This document shows, one piece after another, positions 27,355-34,571 of a stretch of DNA of 64,000 nucleotides. The position numbers and the translations under genes are program-made. The stretch spans positions 1 to 64,000 of the forward strand of contig DATKYR010000079.1 in the NCBI GenBank assembly GCA_035528395.1, given 5' to 3'. Each line of letters opens with the position of its first letter. Within the stretch, counting starts at the first letter, position 1. Under the pieces are notes generated by a model that was not told where the DNA came from, ran no database searches, and saw only the letters and a program-made list of their open reading frames with translations. This DNA comes from NIOZ-UU13 sp035528395 (GTDB lineage: Bacteria; Planctomycetota; Phycisphaerae; Sedimentisphaerales; Anaerobacaceae).

Positions 27355-27504
27355 TTTAATTTCGGTTCTAACAAAATATCAAGTCCGGCTCTGCCGCGTA
27401 TAAATCTGATAAAATTCTGCGACAAGCCTGCACATTCATACGTGGACTGCCTTGTAAATGCAAATAAAATATCAACATACAATTATCGAAAAAATCAAAT
27501 TGCT

Positions 27505-27532
27505 TTGACAAAATCCGGCGTTACACTATATT
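27505..27532 (+). promoter_or_regulatory. Sigma-70-type promoter of the nucleoside hydrolase-rbs operon
   Basis: TTGACA at 27505-27510, a 16-bp spacer and TATATT at 27527-27532 give a near-consensus promoter. Transcription would start about 27540, leaving a leader of roughly 43 nt. The start codon at 27583 is preceded by a strong AAGGAGG. Confidence 0.65.
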
Positions 27533-27582
27533 TGCAAATGATATCAAAACAAGAACTTTTTTTAAAATAAGGAGGTTTAACT

Positions 27583-28668
27583 ATGAGTGGGACGAAGCTT
27601 TTAACAATGAATAGAGGATTCCGTGGATTAGCTCTTTCCATAAAACCGTTCAGTCTAATTGTATTGGGGATTTTGGCAATGTTTTTAGTGACATCGAGCT
27701 CCTGTGCTTTGGATAAAAATCCATCATCCCAAGGTGGGAAAATACCAGTTATTTTCGATACGGACATCTGTGACGATATTGACGATACGTGGGCGCTGTC
27801 TCTGCTCCTCCAGTCGCCCGAATTCGATGTTAAATTGATCACAACCGCGGTACGTAATACGCCATCAAAGGCAAAGGTTGTGGCCAAGTTCCTGCAAACC
27901 GTCGGCAGGACAGATATACCCATCGGTATTGGAGTGCAGCATAACGAAGCCAGTCATAGGCAACAAGCATGGATAAAAGATTACGAGCTCTCATCATATC
28001 CCGGCACTATCTACGAAGACGGCGTGCAGGCTTTGATTGATACTATAATGAATTCTCGCAAGCCGATAAAATTGATAGTCGTGGGCCCATTGCCCAATAT
28101 AGCGGCCGCACTTGAGCGCGAGCCACGGATAGCCGAGAAAGCGGAATTTGTCGGTATGCACGGCAGTGTTTACCGTGGATACGGCGGTAATCCAAAACCA
28201 AGCGCCGAATATAATGTAGAGGCTTTCGTAAAAGAGTCCCAGAAGGTCTTTACTGCGCCCTGGAATATGACAATTACTCCTCTGGATACGTGCGGTATAG
28301 TCAATCTTAAAGGCCAAAAGTATCAAAAAGTACTGAAAAGGAACAGCCCATTAACGCGGGCGTTGATAGAAAACTATCGCGCCTGGTACAGACAGGGCAT
28401 ACTGAATGAGAACAAGGATTTGAGCGAGGAAGAGGTCAATAAAAGGGTCGAAGAAAAGCTCAATTCGAGCAGCACAACACTCTTCGATACGGTCGGTATT
28501 TATTTAGCTATGTCAACCGAGCTGGTCAAAATGGAAAGGCTGGGAATCAGGGTGACCGACGATGGATATACAAGAATCGATGAGAACGCCAAAGTGATTA
28601 ACTGTGCCACCGAATGGAAAGACTTGGGTGCCTTCGAAGATTTTTTAATTGATAGATTAGCGAAATAA
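27583..28668 (+). CDS. Exported nucleoside hydrolase (IunH-like)
   Basis: This 361-residue protein has an N-terminal hydrophobic segment (about 23-40) ending 'VTSSSCALDK', suggesting export, perhaps as a lipoprotein. The catalytic domain starts 'IPVIFDTDICDDIDDTWALSLLL', the Asp cluster that binds the essential Ca2+ and the ribose. It also has 'LIVVGPLPNIAAALE' and 'EYNVEAF.KESQKVF'. The family cuts the N-glycosidic bond of nucleosides, releasing ribose and base. Next come a ribokinase and a ribose-type ABC transporter, so the likely scheme is nucleoside cleavage outside the cytoplasm, then ribose import and phosphorylation. Substrate specificity is not evident. Confidence 0.88.
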   Translation: MSGTKLLTMNRGFRGLALSIKPFSLIVLGILAMFLVTSSSCALDKNPSSQGGKIPVIFDTDICDDIDDTWALSLLLQSPEFDVKLITTAVRNTPSKAKVVAKFLQTVGRTDIPIGIGVQHNEASHRQQAWIKDYELSSYPGTIYEDGVQALIDTIMNSRKPIKLIVVGPLPNIAAALEREPRIAEKAEFVGMHGSVYRGYGGNPKPSAEYNVEAFVKESQKVFTAPWNMTITPLDTCGIVNLKGQKYQKVLKRNSPLTRALIENYRAWYRQGILNENKDLSEEEVNKRVEEKLNSSSTTLFDTVGIYLAMSTELVKMERLGIRVTDDGYTRIDENAKVINCATEWKDLGAFEDFLIDRLAK

Positions 28669-28766
28669 GAGATTTGTGTAGAGCTTTTTTAATCAAAAAA
28701 CATTCTGGCTGAGGACTTAAAATCAAACAAGACAAACCAACAATTGTTGTAGTTGGCAGCTCCAAT

Positions 28767-29675
28767 ATGGACCTGGTGGTAAAATCACCGAGGATACCTG
28801 CCGTGGGGGAGACTATTCTGGGTGAAGATTTCATAATGACTCCCGGCGGTAAAGGTGCAAACCAGGCGGTGGCTGCTGCAAAATTGGGGGCCCAGGTTTA
28901 TTTTATATCTAAATTGGGTGATGATATATTCGCAGAGCAATCCTTGAAAAACTTCAAAAAAGAAGGTGTCAACACGAAATATGTTATCCAAACCGAAGAA
29001 GCCCCATCTGGAGTGGCTCTGATTACCGTTGATGATGCCGGCAATAATGTAATTGTAGTGGCTCCGGGTGCAAATCAAATGCTGTCCCCGGAAGATGTTA
29101 AAAAAGCTGAATCGGATATTACTTCATCGGGTGCGTTGGTTGCCCAGCTCGAAATTCCATTGGAGACGGTTGAGTTCGCCGCTCGGTTGGCAAACGATTC
29201 CGGCGTGCCTTTTATTCTGGACCCGGCCCCTGCCCAAAAACTCAAGCCGGCACTTCTTCAAATGGTGGATATATTAACACCAAATGAGACGGAAGCTCAG
29301 ATTCTCACCGACACAGAAGTCACTGACGAAGATTCCGCCCGTATAGCGGCGAAGAAACTATTGGAATCCGGAGTAAAGTCGGTTATTGTAACTATGGGAG
29401 CAAAAGGTTTTTTGTTGGCCACTGATGATAAAATGGAATTTGTCCCTGCTATAAAGGTAAATGCAGTTGATGCTACGGCGGCCGGAGACGCTTTTACCGG
29501 CTCTCTTGCGTTCGGCCTGGCTCAGGGAAAAACATTGGCCGATGCTGCTACATTTGCAAATTATGTGGCGGCCCTGTCTGTTACTAAAATGGGAGCACAA
29601 TCTTCAATGCCTACCAGAGAAGCGGTAGAAAGTTTTATAAGGGCGGTTCGCGAACCGCCCCTACTGAAGGAGTAA
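28767..29675 (+). CDS. rbsK: Ribokinase
   Basis: From the first ATG this is a 302-residue PfkB-family kinase with 'GGKGANQAVAAAKLGA', 'DPAPAQKLKP', 'TPNETEAQILT' and the catalytic region 'DATAAGDAFTGSLAFG'. It makes ribose 5-phosphate from ribose and ATP. The family's first strand and substrate-binding motif are encoded upstream of this ATG: codons from about 28722 read KQDKPTIVVVGSSN, continuing into MDLVV. No ATG, GTG or TTG precedes them in frame after the stop at 28710-28712. An AGGA at 28712-28715 lies six bases before an ATC codon at 28722, so translation may start at a rare codon or the start was mutated. It sits 98 bp after the nucleoside hydrolase and 3 bp before the binding protein. 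Confidence 0.92.
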   Translation: MDLVVKSPRIPAVGETILGEDFIMTPGGKGANQAVAAAKLGAQVYFISKLGDDIFAEQSLKNFKKEGVNTKYVIQTEEAPSGVALITVDDAGNNVIVVAPGANQMLSPEDVKKAESDITSSGALVAQLEIPLETVEFAARLANDSGVPFILDPAPAQKLKPALLQMVDILTPNETEAQILTDTEVTDEDSARIAAKKLLESGVKSVIVTMGAKGFLLATDDKMEFVPAIKVNAVDATAAGDAFTGSLAFGLAQGKTLADAATFANYVAALSVTKMGAQSSMPTREAVESFIRAVREPPLLKE

Positions 29676-29678
29676 GCA

Positions 29679-30632
29679 ATGAGAAAGTATAACTGCTTAA
29701 TTACAAGTATTCTTATCTTCTGTGCTGCGGTTTTTTCCATCCTGCTGGTCGGTTGTAAGCAGCGCGAGACGGACAAGCCGAGAATTGCTTTGATAATGAA
29801 GTCTCTGGCAAACGAGTTTTTTAAGACAATGGAAGAAGGTGCCCGCTCGCACCATAAAGAGCACGCAGATGAATACGAGCTTATGGTGGTCGGCATTAAA
29901 GACGAACAGGATGTAGCCAAACAAATCGACTACGTCGAATTGATGGTTGCTCAGGGGATGGATGCGATAGTTATTGCCCCGGCTGATTCCAAGGCCCTGG
30001 TACCCGTATGTAAACGGGCGATGGATGCGGGTATTATAGTGGTCAACATTGATAACAAATTCGATGCTGACGTGTTAGCGGACAAGGGTGTTAAGATTCC
30101 ATTTGTCGGGCCTGACAATCGCAAAGGCGCGAGGCTTGCCGGCGAATATTTAGCGAGCAAACTGAGGCCGGGGGACAAGGTGGCAATAATCGAAGGAGTG
30201 CCTAACGCATTCAATGGGATTCAGCGCAAGCTCGGCTTCGAAGATGCAATGAAGGCAGGTGGAATGAACATCGTAAGCTCACAATCGGGTTACTGGGAGA
30301 CGGCAAAGGCGGAACCGATTGTCTCGGCACTGATTACAGAATATGCGGACCTTAAGGCCGTCCTCTGCGCCAATGACAGTATGGGCCTCGGTGCGATAGC
30401 GGCGGTTAAGGCCGCCGGCAAGTCCGATGATATTCTGGTTATCGGCTTCGACAACATCTCGGCGGTGCAGAGACTGCTCAAGGAAGGAAAGATTCTTTGC
30501 ACTGTGGACCAGCACGCGGACAAATTAGCCTTGTTCGGCATTGAATACGCCCTTGAGATGCTTAAAGGAAAGGGTACGCCTTCAGACAGAGAAACTCCCG
30601 TTGAGCTTATTACAGTGGAAAGCCTCAAATGA
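29679..30632 (+). CDS. rbsB: Ribose-type ABC transporter substrate-binding lipoprotein
   Basis: This 317-residue protein has a clear lipobox ('ILLVGCKQ') after a hydrophobic segment. The mature part is a periplasmic-binding-protein type I fold like RbsB: 'IALIMKSLANEFFKTMEEGAR', 'MDAIVIAPADSKALVP', 'GIIVVNIDNKFD' and 'VLCANDSMGLGAIAAVKAAG'. It should capture the sugar and deliver it to RbsC/RbsA. It overlaps rbsA by 4 bp (ATGA) and follows rbsK by 3 bp. Ribose is inferred from the neighbours; a nucleoside or another pentose remains possible. Confidence 0.9.
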   Translation: MRKYNCLITSILIFCAAVFSILLVGCKQRETDKPRIALIMKSLANEFFKTMEEGARSHHKEHADEYELMVVGIKDEQDVAKQIDYVELMVAQGMDAIVIAPADSKALVPVCKRAMDAGIIVVNIDNKFDADVLADKGVKIPFVGPDNRKGARLAGEYLASKLRPGDKVAIIEGVPNAFNGIQRKLGFEDAMKAGGMNIVSSQSGYWETAKAEPIVSALITEYADLKAVLCANDSMGLGAIAAVKAAGKSDDILVIGFDNISAVQRLLKEGKILCTVDQHADKLALFGIEYALEMLKGKGTPSDRETPVELITVESLK

Positions 30633-32206
30633 AATCCGCTATTAGTGGAACAGTTTTCAGAGCATGTGACATTAATAAATCATTCCCAGGAGTGCAGGCG
30701 CTTTCTGCGGTGGATTTTGATTTGAGAGCCGGTGAGGTTCACGCTCTGGTAGGTGAGAACGGTGCCGGTAAGAGTACGCTGACGAGCATCATCGCCGGCG
30801 TGGAAAGACCCGACTCGGGCCGGATGGAGATTTACCCCGTTAGAAAAGAAAGAAATTCTAACGGAGTTTATGGCCAGCCATATCAGCCGAACGGCAGAGC
30901 AGATGCCGAAGCACACGGCATCCGAATGGTAATGCAGGAGCTGCATCTGATATCCAACCTGAGCGTTGCCGAGAACATTTTTATCGAGAAACTGCCCAAC
31001 AGATTCGGGGTTATTGACTATGACAAACTTAACGGCGCCGCAAGAGAAATTATGGAACAGGTGGGTCTTGGAGACGTTGCCCCTGATGTACCTGTAAGAT
31101 TACTGGGGGTTGGACAGCAGCAGATGGTTGAGATAGCAGCGGGATTGTCACGGCGCTGTCGGATACTGGCGCTGGACGAGCCGACCGCATCGCTCACCGA
31201 CCGGGAGATAGAGCTTCTTTTCGCTCAAATCAGAAAACTCAAGGCCGAAGGGGTCGGCATCATCTACATCTCGCACCGCATCGAAGAAGTTACTCGGATA
31301 GCAGACCGTGTTACGGTGCTGCGGGATGGAAAGGTTATCTCGACTAATCCGACGAGCGAGCTGGGCGTTAACGATATTATCCGTATGATGGTTGGCCGTG
31401 ACTTAGAGCATGAGCATTTGCGGGATTCCCGCAAGGCGGGGACCCTGCACGACTTAAAAGCCGGGCAAGCAGCTCTTCGTGTAGTTGGTCTTACAATTGG
31501 TGAGAAGGTAAGAGATGTTAGTTTTGAGGTTCACCGGGGTGAGATTCTCGGTGTGGCCGGGCTGATGGGCTCCGGCCGGACAGAGACGATGCGTGCGGTG
31601 TTCGGCGCAGACCGGCCCGATAGCGGCAAAATATATTTATATGGTGCAAGCGAACCGCTCGAAATCCGCACACCGCGTGACGCGGTGCGCAACGGCATCG
31701 CTTTTCTTACCGAAGACCGCAAAGAGCAGGGATTGCTGTCGGCTCTGGCTGTCCGCGTTAATATCTCACTGACGCGATTACGCGATGTCAGCCGATTCGG
31801 CTGGATGGATATAGCTGAGGAGCGGTCTGTGGCGGATAGGTATATCGCTGCGTTGGGTATTCGCTGTTCATCCAATGAGCAGACAGTCGGTGAATTGAGC
31901 GGAGGCAACCAGCAGAAAGTAGTCATCGCAAAATGGTTATACAGGGACTGCGATGTTCTTATCTTTGATGAGCCGACCAGAGGCATCGACGTCGGGGCCA
32001 AATTCGAGATTTACCACATGCTCGCGGAGCTGGCAGAGAAGGGAAAGGCTGTCATCGTAGTCTCGTCGGACACCAAGGAGCTTATGGCTGTTTGCGACCG
32101 TATTATGGTAATGTCGGCCGGCCGGGTCGCAGCCACATTCGAGCCGAGTGAATGGAGCCAGGAAAAGATAATGGCTGCCGCCTTTAGCCAGTACGTAGGC
32201 GTTTGA
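30629..32206 (+). CDS. rbsA: Sugar ABC transporter ATPase with two nucleotide-binding domains
   Basis: This 525-residue protein has the RbsA/MglA-type double ATPase. NBD1 has Walker A 'GENGAGKST', signature 'VGQQQMVEIAAGL' and Walker B 'ILALDEPTASLTD'. NBD2 has the usual degenerate Walker A 'GLMGSGRTETM', then 'LSGGNQQKVVIAKWL' and 'LIFDEPTRGIDVGAK'. Residues about 69-80 (PVRKERNSNGVY) are an extra segment not seen in RbsA homologues. Without it the sequence reads MEIYGQPYQPNGRADAEAHG, which aligns directly with normal RbsA at this point. The insert matches a palindromic element in the DNA. It lies on the NBD1 surface away from the ATP motifs, so activity is probably kept. Confidence 0.93.
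   Translation: MKSAISGTVFRACDINKSFPGVQALSAVDFDLRAGEVHALVGENGAGKSTLTSIIAGVERPDSGRMEIYPVRKERNSNGVYGQPYQPNGRADAEAHGIRMVMQELHLISNLSVAENIFIEKLPNRFGVIDYDKLNGAAREIMEQVGLGDVAPDVPVRLLGVGQQQMVEIAAGLSRRCRILALDEPTASLTDREIELLFAQIRKLKAEGVGIIYISHRIEEVTRIADRVTVLRDGKVISTNPTSELGVNDIIRMMVGRDLEHEHLRDSRKAGTLHDLKAGQAALRVVGLTIGEKVRDVSFEVHRGEILGVAGLMGSGRTETMRAVFGADRPDSGKIYLYGASEPLEIRTPRDAVRNGIAFLTEDRKEQGLLSALAVRVNISLTRLRDVSRFGWMDIAEERSVADRYIAALGIRCSSNEQTVGELSGGNQQKVVIAKWLYRDCDVLIFDEPTRGIDVGAKFEIYHMLAELAEKGKAVIVVSSDTKELMAVCDRIMVMSAGRVAATFEPSEWSQEKIMAAAFSQYVGV
30835..30866 (+). repeat. In-frame palindromic element C inside rbsA
   Basis: CCCCGTTAGAA (30835-30845) and TTCTAACGGAG (30856-30866) form arms with one mismatch around a 10-bp loop. 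The segment adds a multiple of three bases to the gene and encodes 'PVRKERNSNGV'. It is the shortest member of the family found here. Confidence 0.7.
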
Positions 32207-32232
32207 GCAGAGAGAAAGAAAAGTTTATGCGA

Positions 32233-32284
32233 GGGACCCCGCCTTGCCTGTCTCGGCTTGGCCGAGCCAAAAAGGGCGGGAACC
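32233..32284 (+). repeat. Palindromic hairpin element, GGGACCCCG family, copy 2
   Basis: The element begins GGGACCCCGCCTTGCCTG and ends GGGCGGGAACC. The core CTCGGCTTGGCCGAG forms an inner hairpin, and the outer CCCCGCCTT/AAGGGCGGG pair extends the stem. It shares its ends with the copy at 3578-3644. It lies between rbsA and rbsC, just ahead of the permease start, and could affect relative expression of the permease. Confidence 0.6.
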
Positions 32285-32291
32285 AAAGATA

Positions 32292-33260
32292 ATGAAAAAG
32301 AGAATAGCAGACCTTCCGGCTTTTGTAACGGATTATCTCGGTATGGCACTGGCATTGGCCTTGCTGTTAATCATATTCGGTTTTTCCGCCAGGAACTTTT
32401 TTACCCTCACTACGTTCAGGACAATCGCCAACCAGGTCCCGGACATAACCATCGTGGCTGTGGGGATGACCTTCGTGTTAATAATTGCGGGGATAGATTT
32501 GTCGGTAGGGTCGGTTATGGCTTTGGCCGGTGCGGTGTTAGGTCTTTTTCTGGTTAAATTCAATCTTCCACTTCCGGCAGCGATTATCGTATGCCTTGCG
32601 GTGGGTATTCTTTGCGGCGCGGCCAATGGCCTGGTGATAATCCGGTGGAGGCTGCCGGCTTTTATCGTTACGTTAGGAATGCTGGAGATCGCGCGAGGCG
32701 CCGCTTACCTTGTAACCGAATCACGAACTATATATATCGGCGGGCCAGTGGAAGTAATAACCGAGGTCTCAATTCTGGGGCTTTCCCTTCCATTTATCAT
32801 AGCCGTCGCGATTGTTGTTGCAGGACAGCTGGTCCTTTCACGAACCGTTTTCGGGCGATATCTTATAGCCATTGGCACAAACGAAGAGGCGGTTCGATTA
32901 TCCGGGATTGACCCGCGCCCACTAAAACTTGCGGTCTTTGCCCTGTGCGGTTTTCTAACATCTATAGCCGCGGTGATACACACGGCACGGCTGTCATCAG
33001 CCAATCCCAACGCCGGTTACGGTTTGGAGCTCCAGGCTATCGCAGCAGTGGTCATCGGAGGCACGAGCCTGATGGGCGGCCGCGGCTCGGTGGTAAGCTC
33101 GTTCTTTGGTGTGCTTATCATTGCGGTTTTAGGTACCGGCCTGGCGCAGATCGGTGCGCAGGAATCGACTAAACGCCTTATCACAGGCTGTGTTATTGTG
33201 GCGGCTGTTATCCTGGACCACTACCGCCACCGGATTCGCAATCCTCAAAAGCAAGTGTAA
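32292..33260 (+). CDS. rbsC: Ribose-type ABC transporter permease
   Basis: From the ATG at 32292 this is a 322-residue RbsC-like permease with about eight to ten membrane helices. The family motif is clear in 'VAVGMTFVLIIAGIDLSVGSVMALAG', followed by 'GTNEEAVRLSGI' (coupling loop) and 'AVVIGGTSLMGGRGSVVSSFFG'. An upstream in-frame TTG at 32244 would start inside a hairpin repeat and adds no family sequence, so I reject it. It is the last gene of the nucleoside hydrolase-rbsKBAC operon. Confidence 0.93.
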   Translation: MKKRIADLPAFVTDYLGMALALALLLIIFGFSARNFFTLTTFRTIANQVPDITIVAVGMTFVLIIAGIDLSVGSVMALAGAVLGLFLVKFNLPLPAAIIVCLAVGILCGAANGLVIIRWRLPAFIVTLGMLEIARGAAYLVTESRTIYIGGPVEVITEVSILGLSLPFIIAVAIVVAGQLVLSRTVFGRYLIAIGTNEEAVRLSGIDPRPLKLAVFALCGFLTSIAAVIHTARLSSANPNAGYGLELQAIAAVVIGGTSLMGGRGSVVSSFFGVLIIAVLGTGLAQIGAQESTKRLITGCVIVAAVILDHYRHRIRNPQKQV

Positions 33261-33378
33261 TCTGTGTATTCTGGAGGAAGATTTCATTTTTTTCTTGATA
33301 AAAACTGATAAATTTGTGCTTTTTTAGCCATATTTTGGTGTTTTCTACATTATATTTGATATCCAGGTGATAGTTTAC

Positions 33379-33406
33379 TTGACAAATCGTCTCAGATATG
33401 GATAAT
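33379..33406 (+). promoter_or_regulatory. Sigma-70-type promoter of the FHA-domain gene
   Basis: TTGACA at 33379-33384, a 16-bp spacer and GATAAT at 33401-33406. The start codon at 33451 lies about 40 nt downstream, preceded by GGAGA. This separates the FHA gene from the rbs operon. Confidence 0.6.
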
Positions 33407-33450
33407 GGTAAAATAGGTACATTTATATTCAAATATATGGAGAGAAAGCG

Positions 33451-34332
33451 ATGCGGGTGCTTGTAAAACAAAGCAACGGCAATACCAAAGAATTGCAGTT
33501 CACCAAGGGCCCTATTTCTATCGGCAGAGGAACCAACAACCATGTTTTTTTGCCTGACAGAGGGGTTTCGAGAGAGCACGCTGTAATCAACAGCACGGAT
33601 GATGGAAAATGGATAGTTGAGGACATGGGCTCGTCAAACAAAACGTATCTAAACGATAAGGCAATCCAAAAGGCTGAAATCAAACACGGTGATTGCCTTC
33701 GTATAACTGATTTTACCCTCGAAATCATCCTCAAAAAGCAAGCTAAAGCTGAGGAGCCAATTCATCCGGAGGACACTCTTCATCTGGAAGCGGCGCTAAC
33801 AGTCCCCAAGCACGAAACTGTGGTAAGAAGGCCGGATGCCCAGCACGCGCCGGCTATGAGATTGGCAGCCAGGAGGTTAACTGACTTTTCAAAGGCGGCC
33901 GAGAGAATATTTCAAACTGGCAGCCTCGATGAGCTGTTATTGACCTTGTTGGATGTTACATTAGAGCAGTTCAGCGCATACCATGTCTGGTGTGCTTTGA
34001 GAAAACAGCCTACAGGTCCGATGATCTGTCACGGGGGTAAAAGACGAGACGGCGCGCCGGTTCAGCTTAACGAATTACAGCTCAGTGAGAAGATTACTCA
34101 AGCCGTTGAGAAAGGACAGTTTTTTGTCCTGCCGAGTGTTTCAGCTCATGTGGAGGCGAAGGGAAGAATACGCTCAGCAATAGTAGCAGCGATTATGCGT
34201 CCGAACGGCTGTTTCGGAGTTATGTATGTTGACAACGCTATGATACACGAGCATTACAGTCTCAGCGATTTGGACTATCTGATGCTCATTGCAATGCACA
34301 CAGCCGCGATAATGAAAAAATTCCTGGATTAG
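33451..34332 (+). CDS. FHA-GAF signalling protein
   Basis: This 293-residue cytoplasmic protein starts with a forkhead-associated domain (about 1-90): 'ISIGRGTNNHVFLPDRGVSREHAVI' and 'DMGSSNKTYLND' contain the Arg, Ser-Arg-x-His and Asn residues that bind phosphothreonine. After a linker, residues about 125-290 resemble a GAF domain ('SLDELLLTLLDVTLEQFSAYHVWCALRK', 'FGVMYVDNAMI'). There is no output domain such as a cyclase or kinase. It likely docks on a Ser/Thr-phosphorylated partner and senses a small ligand. No kinase gene is nearby. Confidence 0.85.
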   Translation: MRVLVKQSNGNTKELQFTKGPISIGRGTNNHVFLPDRGVSREHAVINSTDDGKWIVEDMGSSNKTYLNDKAIQKAEIKHGDCLRITDFTLEIILKKQAKAEEPIHPEDTLHLEAALTVPKHETVVRRPDAQHAPAMRLAARRLTDFSKAAERIFQTGSLDELLLTLLDVTLEQFSAYHVWCALRKQPTGPMICHGGKRRDGAPVQLNELQLSEKITQAVEKGQFFVLPSVSAHVEAKGRIRSAIVAAIMRPNGCFGVMYVDNAMIHEHYSLSDLDYLMLIAMHTAAIMKKFLD

Positions 34333-34422
34333 TTCACCCCGGTCAGAAATCAGAGTTCAGAAGTCAGATTGTCTGTCCTCTGTTTTCTATTTTCTGTCTT
34401 TTATGGCTTGTCTTTTTTTGAA

Positions 34423-34456
34423 CCCTGTTATTTTTCGTTATAGATTTCTAAAGGGG
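34423..34456 (+). repeat. Possible degenerate TTAGAA/TTCTAAC element
   Basis: CCCTGTTATTT and TTCTAAAGGGG resemble decayed arms of the palindromic family, in the gap between the FHA gene and the pectate-lyase-like gene. Several mismatches make this weak. Confidence 0.25.
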
Positions 34457-34571
34457 TGAGTCAGACCTTCCATTCCCCGGCCTGTTTTTTTCGCTTGATT
34501 TTCCATCCTAATTCTGCTATTAGCAAGACCAGACTATAGTGGCATAAAGCCCATCGCTGGAGTATTTCACA

